Counted from the first letter of the stretch, positions 11,484 through 23,175 are shown. The stretch: 64,000 nt of DNA from Topomyia yanbarensis (GCF_030247195.1 NC_080671.1:186971725-187035724); one strand, 5' to 3'. The notes: generated by a model from the letters alone, not told the origin. Numbers and translations are program-made.

Positions 11484-13357
11484 TACCATTTTCAATGCTT
11501 GGAAATTTAAAAAAATGCAGTACCGTTTTCAATACTTGGAAATTTCCAATAATTCTAACAAAATGTATGCTCTTGTTATGTTGTACCGATATTGATAGCA
11601 AGGGACTGGAAGGTTTGAACTATTTTTTAATATAAAGATCCAAAACCCGGTTTATTTTGTAAAATCACGAAAAAACTAATTTTTCAAACGACCACAAAAC
11701 TGTCAACTGGTGTAATGCCACAAACAATTTTAAGCTTTGATTACAATCTCTGAGAACAGCGTAAGTGAACGCAATGCAGACTACAACGAAATCGATTGAT
11801 CGTTGTGCAAGTGAGAAGACTTTACCAGATTCCTCTTTTCATTGGAACTCGTTTCGTTGTCAGCACTTGGTACGAGACCCGAAAAACCTGCCCAATAACG
11901 ACAGTTTAAATTTATATTTAGAGACACCTCTTTGTGTAACCAGCTGGAGTTGATTGACTGTCTCGCACTTGTCCCACATGCGCATTGGATGAACGAATGA
12001 TATTCGTTGAAACTTTGCGCTAGTGCCTGCGGGACACGTTCCGCCGGCTGTTGGTTGAGCACAAATATGAAGATCGATCAACACATGTGTTGTTCGAAAG
12101 CTGGAAGAGTTGTTCCTTGTCGTTGGATTGCGTGTGGATGGAATTTTCCCAAAACATGCATCACTGAAAGTAAGCACTAGAACAGGCGGGTTCAACTATT
12201 GGCACACCGGAACGGGTAGTAAGTGGTACTAATTTCGTAACAACTGTGCGAATATGTTCACGGTCATGCTGGATTTCCCAGCTCAACTTGATATGAACGA
12301 CGAAGCCCTTCGCAATGCCCAAACAAAGCCGGTCGGACAGTAACTTGTTTGCTCGATTGGTTAGCAGCGAAACTGTTCTATCCGATATTTGGTAAACCTT
12401 GATACGAACTTCCTAGGTAATGTTAACTACCTGATTGAACCAATCTACCGTGGGACGTAAAAATATTTACTTTATTTTTCGTGCATCATATTCTACGCAC
12501 TTTTAAGATTTCACTGATGGGAAAAAATGATTCACCCCCGTTAGGGATCTAATCCTCAACCTTTCCAGATTAGCAATCAATATAAGCTTCAGCCACGCAA
12601 GACCCAAATCTCGAAATGCATAAGTGATCGTCAAGAAAACAACCTCTTGAGTAGACAAAAGGAATCTGCTTGTACCTTGATTTGTACAATCGACTGTTTA
12701 TGACTTCCACCGGCAGGGGGTATCCTATTTTTGTCTCTTTATAATCTCACCATCCACATCCACCCACATCCCTGAGACAGGTATGTAGTGTTGAAACTGA
12801 ACTGCTTTCGGTAGGCCACAAACTACATGCACAGGTGCTTGAAGGCAGGTATCACAATCCATAAAAAGAAAAGTGGTGTCTTTTCGAATGATATACGGTG
12901 ACGACTATGACAATCCCTTTTTTCAATGCCTCACTAACATTTCGAAATCTGCAGCATGTCTGTTGAATTTTAGTGGATTATGGTAGTAGGTTGATGTGAC
13001 CTGCTGTATCAAATTCCAGTAATGGGCACAGGTCCCTTAAGGGGGTCTCCTCATCAGTCACCTTCTAAAAATCGTTTTTTTTCTTTGCGTCAATCGTTAG
13101 AATTATTATTTCAAAATATTATTTCGAAGTTCCAGTGTACAATAACTGATCAACATGTCTGCAAGTTTTCTTTAATTTGGTTTTTGTTCTTCTAAAACCT
13201 TTAAAACCCAGGTTTTGTTAAAGCTCCGCGAAAACTATAAAAGTTATGTGTACAAGTAAAATATATTTTATGAAGAATTTAATTGTGCACAGACTTAACT
13301 AAAAAATATATTTTTTTTTTATTTTTAGATGTTATTAACGCACTTACTCCTAAAAAA
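11484..13357. other. Unassigned interval with a degenerate open stretch on the minus strand
   Basis: Overlapping minus-strand frames at 11,781-12,440 have a less AT-rich composition than their surroundings. They can be read as a stop-interrupted stretch (for example TVSLLTNRANKLLSDRLCLG), but no family is recognisable. Near 12,530-12,610 a minus-strand segment has a tRNA-like look (GGGTCTTGCGTGGCTGAAGC) and may be a SINE head. I call no gene here. Confidence 0.25.
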
Positions 13358-13358
13358 G

Positions 13359-15400
13359 GCCAACACGGTGTTCCTAAAACCGTTATTAACTAAAAAAATG
13401 ACCATAAATTTGGCATACGGCATTCGAAAGATACAGTATCCAAGCATCTTCTCAGTGAATTTCAAAATGATCCATCGAGGGATTCGAGATATATGGCGAT
13501 TTGAAGTTTTATGATACGTTTCATAAGGCTACCAGCAAACACCCACGGGTTTGGTCCAATCTCTATGAACAAAAAAATATTTGTCTACTTATTTAGCACA
13601 TGGAATTCGAAAGATATAGTAATCAAGTATATCCCCTGCAAGTTTGAAAATATTTCATTGACGGAATCGAAAGTTATAACGGTTTGGATGTGGTATGCGG
13701 TCATAGATGGGTTTTCTACCAGACTTCAAGCGTGAATCCATGTTTGCCCATTGACTATTTAGATCGTTTATACGTGTCGCGACTTTTGAAGGAAAACCTT
13801 ACTATTTTATTACATAAATATAATGCACGAAAGGTGTTATTTATATGGTGCACTGAAAAAATATGGAAATAGGGTTGTCTACCAAACGTTAAATATAATG
13901 TGTAAATTTAAAAAAAAAGATGAAAGTTGGAATGTTTACTTCAAAAGGCCATATCTCAATGGTATGTTGACCGATTCTAATTCTTTTTTCATTATTGAGC
14001 AGGTAGACGTTTCATCGTTAATTTTCATCAAGAAGAATATAAAATAGAGTTGTCTACATAAATAAATAGACAATATAATTGGTCTCAACTATATGTATTA
14101 TAATTATTTAGTGATTATTGTTGTATTAAAAATAGCGGCCTATCAATTTTTATATACTAGTTCATTGCAATTGCTGTTTACTACAAATTATGGATATATG
14201 AAATGTTAAAACTAACACAGTCGTGATTCGCTGGTCGCTCAATTTTTAACAGGAGCCGCTTTTTAGTTGGACCTCCGCGCTAGTTGGTCCATTGTCGACA
14301 TCTGAATGTCAAATTCTCATGTTAAATTCAATTCGACAATCAAACTAACAATAGTTAGAGATATGAGCAGATGAACTTGTACTAATAACATCCCCTTTGA
14401 TCCCCCTACTAATAACATCCCCCAGTTTTAACATCTGTCAACCCAACCAGCGAATCACGATTGTACAAAATTTCCAACAAAAACCGTATCATACCATAAA
14501 TTAATCTGAATCAGCAAATACCTTTATATTTTTGAATATATGTATTGAATTTATGGTATTATTTTTCCATGATTTATAGTTTGCGTTCGTTGCATTCAAC
14601 TAATGTATAGAAATTGATAGGTCGTCGTTTTGAATATAAAGATATTTACTAAATAGTGATAATACATATAGTTGAGGATAATTAAGTTGTCTATTGTTTG
14701 AAGTAGCAAACTCTATTTTATATTCTTCTTGATGAAAATTAACGATGAAACGTCTACCTGTTCAATAATGAAAAAATAATTAGAATCAGTCAACATACCA
14801 TTGAGATATGGCCTTTTGAAGTAAACATTCCAACTTTCATCTATTTTTTTTAAATTACACGTTATATTTAACGTTTGGTATACAACCCTATTTCCATATT
14901 TTTTCAGTGCACCATATTAATAACACCATTTGTACATTATATTTATGTAATAAAATGGTAAGGGTTTCCTTTAAAAATCGCGACACGTATAAACGATCTA
15001 AATAGTCAATGGACAAACATGGATTCACGCTTGAAGTCTGGTAGAAAACCCATCTATGACCGCATACCACATCCAAACTGTTATAACTTTCGATTCCGTT
15101 AATGAAATATTTCCAAACTTGCAGGGGATATACTTGATTACTATAGCTTTTGAATGCCATGTACTAAATAAGTAGACAAATATTTTTTTGTTCATAGAGA
15201 TTGGACCAAACCCGTGGGTGTTTGCTGGTAGCCTTATGAAACGTATCATAAAACTTCAAATCGCCATATCTCTCGAATCCCTCGATGGATCATTTTGAAA
15301 TTCGCTGAGAAGATGCTTGGATACTGTATCTGTCGAATGCCGTATGCCAAATTTATGGTCATTTTTTTTAATTAATAACGGTTTTAGGAACACCGTGCCA
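13359..15400. repeat. 2.04-kb fold-back element with arms over 700 bp long
   Basis: The left arm runs from CACGGTGTTCCTAAAACCG (13,364) to about 14,060. It is repeated inverted from about 14,695 to 15,396 (CGGTTTTAGGAACACCGTG). The arms are highly similar, so near-identical frames appear on opposite strands at 13,511-13,735 and 15,025-15,249; these are shadows of the repeat, not genes. Weaker pairing continues inward (14,080-14,180 against 14,610-14,690). Each arm also contains two diverged tandem modules, both built around ATTCGAAAGATA. A small MITE sits in the central loop. Confidence 0.75.
14221..14460. mobile_element. 240-bp MITE in the loop of the fold-back
   Basis: The 15-bp termini TCGTGATTCGCTGGT (14,221-14,235) and ACCAGCGAATCACGA (14,446-14,460) form a perfect inverted repeat. 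The body is non-coding and includes a short direct duplication (CTAATAACATCCCC twice near 14,384-14,418). No clear target duplication was seen, so the superfamily is left open. Confidence 0.55.
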
Positions 15401-15877
15401 AAAAATCACGTACTTTTTTATAGAAATGACTGAAATACCAACAATTTCATTTTCAATCACCTTAATAGCCAATCATGTGCAAGAAAGCATTACGAATAAG
15501 TAAGTATTACACTTTTTCTGTTTTAGTTGGAAATTGCGGGCTGAATCTTGCACGGAGTTTGATTTGACCGAGGCGAACTGCAAAAGCTTTGTTCAAAAAT
15601 ACCCAATAGATAATTTTTTTCTCTTGTTGTTTTCGTGTTCAACAAAAATCATTGCAAACTACCAAAATCATGGAAATTCAAGTTTTCTCGTTCGAAAAAG
15701 TAGTCTATCGATTCGCAATCAGTAAATTTTATATTGTAGCTCACATATCGGTGAACTGGATATAATACTGTTTTTAGTTGGAGTACATTGTACGTTGACG
15801 TTTCGGCCCAAACAGTCGTTCCTGAAGGTGAGGGCCGCTCACACACTTGCTATGTATGGCTATTTTCTATCTAATAT
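15401..15877. other. Unassigned spacer
   Basis: AT-rich, with a 63-codon frame at 15,534-15,725 that resembles nothing I know. I see no repeat or gene signature. Confidence 0.25.
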
Positions 15878-16979
15878 TGTAACCCGTCAGGGTAACATTT
15901 TAGCACTGGGTGAAAATATACCTATTTGTGTCTACTCTCTCCGTAGAGTGTATTGTTTACGAATATTATGCTCACCGCTGTTTGGATACCGTTCACGTTT
16001 AGTTTGTAAATTTTTGTATAGTTTCGCGTTTGTGAAAGGTGTTATGCGTTCAGATAGGTGTAGTAATTTTTGTTTTATGTTTGTATATAAGAAACATAGG
16101 GTTTAGGTAGGCCACCGCTCTCCTCTCGCTGTAAAAGTGATTGCTAACTATGCTGTACCATGGCAATGACAGCTATGCGGCGGTGTGTTTTTTGGTGGTT
16201 GTTTGGTGGAGTGAAAAAGGCGGCCATCGAGATAAGGCAGATAGTGACGAACCACGAAGATAAACAGACGTCCGTGAACAAGTTTTTTCGGGACAGTTTC
16301 CCGCCATGTTTAACCAGTGAGGTGAAGTGCGACAGATAAAATACCTGTCGAAAAGTGCCGGCTCGTGGTTCGGGCACAGTAGTAAGTGTGGTGCTGGATC
16401 GCCGTCGGGGGAAGCTAATTACCAAGGAGCTTTCGCTTCCCCGGCTAACCGCAAAGGATCCAGACGCACCAATCCGCCCTCGCTGGGAAGGATAAGCCGA
16501 ACGAGCCTTGCTCTCCTTCCCAGCTAATAGCCAAGGAGGGCAAAGCAGGGTGAACAACGGCTCCCCCGGGGAAGATCACTGTGGTGTCTTCCGGAATTCT
16601 TTGCTCCCCGGTGATTCGTCACCACCGTCGCTAGGGAGGTTCCGACAAAGGAGCAAAGCTCACCTCCCTTGCTAATTGTTAAGGACCGCTGCCGGAGCAG
16701 CCAACGTAAATAAGGAGAACTCGGCCGTTGCTGTCCCGGCCGGTCAGAAAAAAACCTCCGCCTTCCCGCCATCGCCAGCAGCAGTGAATCTACAATCGAC
16801 CAGCAGTGAACAGTAGTGGGAAAATAAAAGTTGGTAAATTTATTAATTTATTTTGTTTGTTTACCCTTTGGTTTGTGTTACGAAAATCCGAAATTCTGAT
16901 AGAAGCACCTAGGCCGCCCTGAAAAGAAGGGTACGCCGGGCAAACAAGAACCCGAGTAGTGGGCAAACCCCTACTTACA
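15878..16979. mobile_element. Solo LTR of an LTR retrotransposon
   Basis: It begins TGTAACCCG and ends CTTACA, so it has the TG...CA boundaries plus a 5-bp inverted terminus (TGTAA/TTACA). The 4-bp direct repeat ATAT flanks it (15,874-15,877 and 16,980-16,983). A TATA-like TGTATATAAG lies at 16,082, and an AATAAA signal lies near 16,825. No primer-binding site, gag or pol follows, so this is best read as an LTR left by recombination. The GC-rich block 16,330-16,780 gives long but meaningless frames on both strands. Superfamily (gypsy or BEL) is undecided. Confidence 0.65.
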
Positions 16980-17149
16980 ATATATATTTCTTGCGCAAAT
17001 GTATATTATTGAACGTATTCTTTTTTCGAAAATTCTAGTGTAAGTGACATGTCTCTACCTTGAAAGTTGATCAAGCAATAAGGGATTAAGAAAAAAACGG
17101 TACATTGCGGTCGGAAAGTTAAAAAATCGTGGAAGCAATTATTATTTTT

Positions 17150-17400
17150 CGTTATAGAGTAATGGTGTCTTTGAAAAAGTTGCTTTATGACACTTGGCGC
17201 TTTATTTGGTTGAATCATACTAGTTCGGAATTCAGTCGCTAGGGCGCTGTCATCAATATTTTAATAAAGCTAGATAGAAATATGGTGTCTTCAAGAAAGT
17301 TGTAGGTCTGATCATTTTAAACATATCTTCTGAAAATGCAAACTTTGTAGGTCCTGTATGTTTCGAGATAGAGAAGGTTTTTTGACGTAGGACTACGTCT
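17150..17400. repeat. Left arm of a split inverted repeat (partner 20,213-20,488)
   Basis: Segments such as TAATGGTGTCTTTGAAAAAG, CGCTTTATTT and GTAGGTCCT recur in reverse complement at 20,213-20,488, about 2.8 kb away. The internal motif GGTGTCTTCAAGAAAGTTGT is repeated within the arm. The spacer is filled by LTR-like sequence, a hAT element and a MITE. Confidence 0.6.
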
Positions 17401-17721
17401 TTGTTTTCGATATGGGGGTACACTTTTCAAATTCTACAAAAATAGTATGTAACGAAAAGTGGTCCAATTTCAAACGCATATACTTCAGCCAGCTCGCAAG
17501 AAATTTTCAAATTTTTGCACATATCGTCCCGAAATACTTCTAAGAGTACATTCCAATAGATAAACCCAAATATATTTGATGTCATGGCATTCAAAATTTA
17601 AATAATGTACAACCTAGTCAAAATATTTTATTTACACCCAGAAGATAGCGCTTCCCAAGTCCGGCACGACAGATTTTTGTACCTAGCGCGCTACGCTTCT
17701 ATGAATGATGTCATCATCGAC

Positions 17722-17792
17722 TATTTAAAGAAAGGATTTGGCCGGACAAGCTCAGTTGCCTGTTGAACGGCAACAGTTCACTGCGCTGTGTG
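17722..17792 (+). promoter_or_regulatory. Core promoter, probably from an LTR (TATA box plus initiator)
   Basis: TATTTAAAG at 17,722 is followed, with the start-site A 32 bp downstream (17,754), by the arthropod initiator TCAGTT (17,752-17,757). An ACGGCAAC stretch about 15-20 bp further on resembles an MTE-type downstream element. This TATA+TCAGT arrangement is common in insect LTR retrotransposons. The downstream transcript region is cut by the hAT element at 17,793 and resumes at 19,236. Confidence 0.5.
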
Positions 17793-19235
17793 TAGAGCTT
17801 CCATTTCCCGACGGTTTTCAGCTTCCCGGGATTCGGGAAATAAATAATAAATTTCCCGGGAAATCCCGGGATCCCGGGAATTCAGAAGAAAAATGAAAAG
17901 GTGAATGATTTTCTTGAAAAAAAAAAAAAGAATAAATTGAAAAGTTTCCAAACCCGTTTGATTGCATGTATATCTGTCCTAGAAGCAGTTGTCAGAAAAC
18001 GGCAATTTGGTGTCCTACAAATCATTCAATCATTTGATATCTCGTCAATAAGTTTACGCAACATCAACTTCTTTTGATGATTTTTCTTGGCTATATGTGT
18101 AACCTAAATTTTGGTAATTACGATTACAATTGGACGATATACTAAACGCAGCTGCTGAAGTTGCTGACCAAAATTGGAATTCGTTGTTCTGATACGATCA
18201 ATTTAATGCAAAGCACCTTCTTTGGTAATCTTGAATGAAAAGATTGAGCTGCTTCAGTGTATTGTGCAGTTATTTCTGATCAAATGAGAAAATGTGATAT
18301 ATGGAATCCACTTCCGTCGCAGTAGGACCAGCAGCATTCCGAATTAAGTGTGAATCAAAATCTACCATCGATTTCCTGTTACGGGCGAGTATCTGGATTG
18401 CTTGATCTTATCCCTTCAAAAATCCTGCCAGCATCCTGGAAATCGACATTCAAAGAGTTTGGATGCGCATGATATTGGACAGCTACAGCGTTATGCATTT
18501 CTTTTCATGCATCCAAACATTTACAGATATTACAGTTGCGGTATAACAAATTAGACGAAATATGCATTCGATGAACCGACAAAATATTTCTGCGGACGTT
18601 CTAGAAACATTTCTTATTTTAAATAGCGTTTGCGTTAAGATATCACTACAAACCATCCCAAGTTTTGAAACAAAACCTCATTGATTTTTTAAGAAATTAC
18701 CGCTATTTCAATTACTAATTTGATTGCAAGCCCTTTCATTCAAGATATAATTATTAAAATAAACTATTAAAAGCACTGTAAAATCATCATTAATCAGATA
18801 AACGGTTGCACAGATATCGCATCACTAACGCTACTGTAAGGAAATGCTTTGGTACAACGGCCGGCAAATTAATCCATTTTTGCATGAAAATATCAACATT
18901 TTTAGCAGTGTTTTGAGTAAGGCTTGGACTATATACATAAAAAAAATCACGAAAACATATCAGCGAGCCTAAGGATATTTAGTCCATTGATTTGCAAATC
19001 AGTTGGAAAAGCACAATCTGTTTTCATTGCTCACTCCAAATATTTGCCGGTAAAGATATTTCCTACAGAATTTCTTTCGAAGAACCGAAGCCTTTTGGAA
19101 TAAATTAAAAATTGTTTTTCCCGGGATTCCCGAATCCCGGGAATGAGAAAACCCAATTTCCCGGGAATCGGGAATCCCGGGAAATCCAAAAATCCCGGGA
19201 TTCCCGGGAAATAAATTCCCGGGATGGAAGCTCTA
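17793..19235. mobile_element. hAT-superfamily element, 1,443 bp, with CCCGGG-rich subterminal repeats
   Basis: The termini TAGAGCTTCCAT and ATGGAAGCTCTA are perfect inverted repeats. A perfect 8-bp target duplication GCTGTGTG flanks them (17,785-17,792 and 19,236-19,243), the length typical of hAT transposons. Both subterminal regions are packed with reiterated TTCCCGGGAAT-type palindromes (17,825-17,885 and 19,115-19,220), which could be transposase-binding sites. The interior is AT-rich with only short frames, so it is non-autonomous or fully decayed. Confidence 0.8.
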
Positions 19236-19243
19236 GCTGTGTG

Positions 19244-19581
19244 TCTTCGCAGCCAGTGTAGCTGAGTTAGAAGTCCGTTACACTGGTTGTGGAGGTACGC
19301 TACCCTGATCCGTCCAACACGCGATTGAGCTTGTCCGTTCAAACACTATACTTTCTTTTGTGTTATGCTTATTTCCAGTACACTTTTATCTAAAATCTCG
19401 AACACAATTATTCGTACACAAAATCGCTTGTACATTCGAGCTCCATTTGCAAACACGGTTAACATAATGTCGTGGTACTAGTTGTCTTTTTCGCTCTATC
19501 CATCATCGTCAGCGTTGACTCATTTTGCATTGTGCGTTTATGTTCAATATTTGAGGCGAATGTGTAGGTAGGTATATCCAA
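19244..19581. other. Continuation of the LTR-like sequence interrupted by the hAT element
   Basis: It carries on from the promoter at 17,722-17,792 once the hAT is removed. The start is GC-balanced (CAGCCAGTGTAGCTGAGTTA), with no coding frame of note. The right boundary is not defined. Confidence 0.35.
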
Positions 19582-19589
19582 TTTGTTGG

Positions 19590-19837
19590 CAGGGCTACCA
19601 TATTCACAGATTTTTCTGTAATGTCACAGATTTTTTTTCACAATTTTTTATCACAGGTTCTTTTTTAAAGATGGCAAATTATTGACATTTTGATAAAAAT
19701 TTCACAGATTTTTGGAAATATTGTGAATTTTCTCAGATTTTTCGGAAATTTATCAGAGATTTTTTTTCGGTTTCAGTTATCACATATGGTAAAAAGATAT
19801 TTTTGACCGAAACACAGATTTCAATGTGGCATCCCTG
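19590..19837. mobile_element. hAT-type MITE, 248 bp (family copy at 47,599)
   Basis: The termini are CAGGGCTACCATATTCACAG and an inverted GTGGCATCCCTG. The flanks are TTTGTTGG (19,582-19,589) and TTTGTTAG (19,838-19,845), an 8-bp target duplication with one mismatch. The body carries repeated CACAGATTTTT motifs. A shorter relative with a perfect 8-bp duplication is at 47,599-47,764. Confidence 0.7.
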
Positions 19838-20212
19838 TTTGTTAGCGGTTGCATGCGTAACCTGCATGATAGCAATCTTTGGTTTCGTTGTGCAAAGATG
19901 AAAACTTCCTTAGCAACAAATTTACGTGGATCGATGAAATGCACAACGAAAGTTCATTATTTACGTGCGATCAATTCATTGGTGCCTTTCCACTTCACGT
20001 GATTCATTTCTACTCTTTCTTCAGTCCTTCTCAAAAAGTTTAATCGGATTCGATCAGCTACTACAAATGAAATGACCTGACAACCAAGAAGGTTTGGTTC
20101 AATATGTAACATTTGATGTTGATTGTTTGTGTTTAAACTATACGTAAGAAATATATTTAATTTAATATTACTCTGAATGTACTAAGAAAATAAATGTTTT
20201 ACATTAAGTAGT

Positions 20213-20488
20213 ATAGTCCTACGTCTACAGTTCGTCAACCCCCTTGTAGTTTTTTCAAAAATGCGTCATATTTCAAAACTTGTAGGACCTACTAAGTTAA
20301 TATCTTCAAAAGATATATTCATAATTACCTGACATACAACTGAAGACACCATCTTTCTATCTCATTCCATTAAAAAGTCAATAACAGCGCCGCTCTAGCA
20401 ACTGAATTCCGAACTAATATGAAATGATCAAATAAAGCGCTAGATGTCACACAACAACTTTGCCAAAGACACCATAACTCTAAAACGA
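20213..20488. repeat. Right arm of the split inverted repeat (partner 17,150-17,400)
   Basis: Reverse complement of the left arm, with CTTGTAGGACCTAC, GAAGACACCATCTTTCTAT and CAAAGACACCATAACTCTA in the matching order. It was one fold-back element before its spacer filled with insertions. Confidence 0.6.
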
Positions 20489-21649
20489 AAGACAAGAAAA
20501 GTACGCGTGAATTATGGGTTAGCCCCTTTTTGACGTTAGGTACCCCCGGGGTTACCCCCTCGAATTACGAAAATGCTCGTGAATTGAAAAATAGTATATG
20601 TGATGATCTTATTTTTTCTAAACAACATGAGTTAATGAACTACTAATAAAAACGTATATTTTTGCAATAAACACAATGCTAATTTGGAAATGCGGATTTT
20701 TTTTTTCCATTTCCTGTACAAAATTATAAATTTGGGTTAGCCCCTTTTGGACGCCAGCCATTCATATGTTGAAGATATTAACAATAAAGTTCAATAAATA
20801 GAAATATATTAGGCTTACGGGAAAACCAGCACACATCAAGCGTTTTCCTCGACTTCAGAGGAAACCAGGACAGTCAGTGAAAAACCAGAACATGTCCTGG
20901 GAAACCAGCACGTATGGTTCAATTAATTAATCACTGCAAGAAGTCATATGAGTAAAAATGCTCAAAAAAATAACAGTTCAGCGAGCTTGTTTACAAGGTG
21001 TTAGAGTTTAAAAGCAATTCGAACCAAGTTTCTTATATTGTGTGAAATCAAACATTTTCTAATGTCGTTTTCGATTGAGAACCTAGACACTAACCCAGAT
21101 TTGTTGCTTCAAACAAACGTTTCTGATGGAACTGAGTTGGGTTCTCGCAAAACAGCGGTGGTGTGAGCGAACCCGAAATATATTTCAGGTTGGAACCCAA
21201 CTCGGTTTTCATTTCAGTGGCCCATAACCTAGGTTCGAAATTGGCTTCAAACAAACGGCTTGACAGCAGTTAGGTCCGAAACTGAGTTAGTTTCTGCCTC
21301 AAGCAAAAACGACAAAGTCCATGTAAACAAACTCCCTGAACTGTCAGAAAAGTGAGGATATACATTTTCATGCAATGTTCTACATGATTTTAAAGCTATC
21401 CCAAGTGTGGTCCAATCTAAATACCGAGGTCCCCGGCTCTAGCCCAGTGTGCCCATTAGCAGGCCCGGCAAGAGGGGGTCAGGCAGAGCAACTGCCCTGG
21501 GACCTGGGTCTATCTTGGAGGCCCGCGTTTTTCCCTCTAAATAAAATTGGATGAAGAGTGCATAAAATTTAAAAAGAATCATGTGAGGCAAACATTAAGG
21601 ATTTCTAATACCTTGCTTATCTGAAATGTTTAGAGCCAGCTTGCGGTTC
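20489..21649. other. Unassigned interval with short repeats and a MITE fragment
   Basis: GGGTTAGCCCCTTTT occurs twice in direct orientation (near 20,515 and 20,734), possibly the ends of a small element. 21,315-21,358 (GTCCATGTAAACA through CTGTCAGAAAAGTGAGG) is a fragment of the TA-flanked palindromic MITE seen whole at 48,624-48,800. Between 21,080 and 21,300 several GAACC(C/T)AAC-like motifs alternate in both orientations. No gene. Confidence 0.35.
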
Positions 21650-21680
21650 AATTATATTCCGAAAACTTGGTGACAAATTC

Positions 21681-22258
21681 GTGTTATTTTTATCCCTAAA
21701 GCCAACAAGAAGGACAAGACGAGTTTAAAATCTTTTAGACCAATTAGCCTTTCGTCATTTCTGCTGAAATTGATGGAGAAGCTGATTGATGACTACATTA
21801 AGTCTAATCACTTAAAATCGGTGCCATTAAGTAAATATCAATTTGCATACCAGCATAAAAAATCAACCATAATAACACTCCATACTCTTGTAACAAAAAT
21901 TGAAAAATCACTAGAATCTAAAGAACTTATGCTAGCCGTGTTTTTAGATATTCAAGGAGCATTTGACAATGCATCCCATACTTCAATGAAGAATGTCATG
22001 ATTCAACGAAATTTTGACAGAACAATTGTGGATTGGATTTCCGAAATGTTAAATAAAAGAGAAATAATATGCAGCCATGGAAGTTCAACAATCATTGCAA
22101 GGGCTGTGAAAGGATGTCCACAAGGAGGGGTACTCTCACCTCTGTTGTGTTCGTTGGTAGTTGATGGACTATTATCACAACTGGAGGCAAACGGATTTGA
22201 AATACTAACGCCATCTCAGTATTCTAAAAGAGTTCAAAATCAATCCGTTATTAAATGA
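21681..22258 (+). pseudogene. Reverse transcriptase domain lacking the YADD catalytic block
   Basis: Conserved blocks are present in order: VIFIPKANKK, KSFRPISLSSFLLK, YQFAYQHKKSTI (Q-hybrid-binding region), FLDIQGAFDNA (first catalytic aspartate) and KGCPQGGVLSPLLC. The frame then runs from LLSQLEANGFE into unrelated sequence and stops at 22,258. The block with the two adjacent catalytic aspartates (xADD) and the thumb are missing, so this RT cannot polymerise. The first ATG of the longest frame is at 21,770, but homology begins upstream. Confidence 0.8.
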
Positions 22259-22268
22259 AACTGACTGG

Positions 22269-22840
22269 ATGAATAGCAAATATAACTTTGAACGCCTATT
22301 CAACGTGTCTGAACCAAGCCGCACTGAATGGGAAACAGGAGGACCTACTGTTAAACCAGGATCAATATTTTTCTACACTGATGGTTCTAAACAGAGCAAC
22401 AAAGCTGGGGCTGGGGTAACTGGTCCTGGAGTTAACGTGTCAATATCTATGGGTAAATGGCCAACTGTATTTCAAGCGAAAGTACAGGCAATTATTGAAT
22501 GTGCCACGATTTGTTTACAACGCAACTACAGACATACGAATATATGCATCTTCTCTGATAGTCAAGTAGCCCTTAAAGCACTGAAGTCAGCTACGTGTTC
22601 CTCTAAATTGGTTTGGGAATGCATTCAATTGCTACAGCAGGTGGCTAGCTAAAGTACAGTGGATCTTTTCTGGGTACCTGGGCACTGTGGAATTGAAGGC
22701 AATGAAAAAGCAGACTTACTAGCAAGAAATGGATCATCAAAATTATTCGTAGGGCCTGAACCATTTTTTGGGGTCTCAGAATGAACCATAAAAATGGAAT
22801 TGAAGAACTGGGAAAATTCAATTCTAGAGGACATTTGGAA
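22269..22840 (+). pseudogene. RNase H domain of the same ORF2
   Basis: The frame 22,269-22,652 contains FYTDGSKQSNKAGAG (first catalytic Asp), AKVQAIIECATICL (Glu) and FSDSQVALKALK (Asp). It continues after a stop with FWVPGHCGIEGNEKADLLA (the His/Asp end of the active site). In living copies RNase H removes the RNA strand after first-strand synthesis. One in-frame stop near 22,652 and later ones near 22,780 inactivate it. Confidence 0.8.
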
Positions 22841-23175
22841 AAATAATACTACTGTCTGGCAATCTAAAAGATTTTCTCACCAAATAAAATAATAACTCAA
22901 CGGCTGCTTAGTATGTCTAAAAAGGATTTAAGTACTTTCAGTGGTTTAGTAACAGGGCACTGCCCGAGTAAATATTGCCTCAAGCAGTTAGGAAACATAG
23001 AAGATGATACCTGTCGCTTCTGCAACCTAGATAAGGAGAACTCAAAACATTTATTATGGAACTGTATAGCACTTTTCCACAAAAGGAGCAAATTCTTCGA
23101 TAAGGGGATAATACAACTCTTAGATGTATGGACGACTGCACCCAGTAAGGCAATAAAGTTTACAACACCCTGATG
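22841..23175 (+). pseudogene. ORF2 C-terminal Cys/His tail
   Basis: The frame open from 22,913 has LVTGHCPSKYCLKQLG followed by DDTCRFCNLDKENSKHLLWN, a C-x2-C-x7-H-type zinc-binding tail typical of I-like elements. It ends at 23,173. Stops just upstream (about 22,880-22,910) separate it from the RNase H part. Confidence 0.7.

Noticed and set aside
13511..15249. A conserved duplicated gene on opposite strands (74- and 90-codon frames)
   Set aside because: The similarity is explained by the fold-back arms; frames are short, AT-biased and without a start context.
16144..16772. Overlapping 66-137 codon frames in a GC-rich block
   Set aside because: They lie within the solo LTR, where high GC reduces stop codons; no gag-like motif is present.
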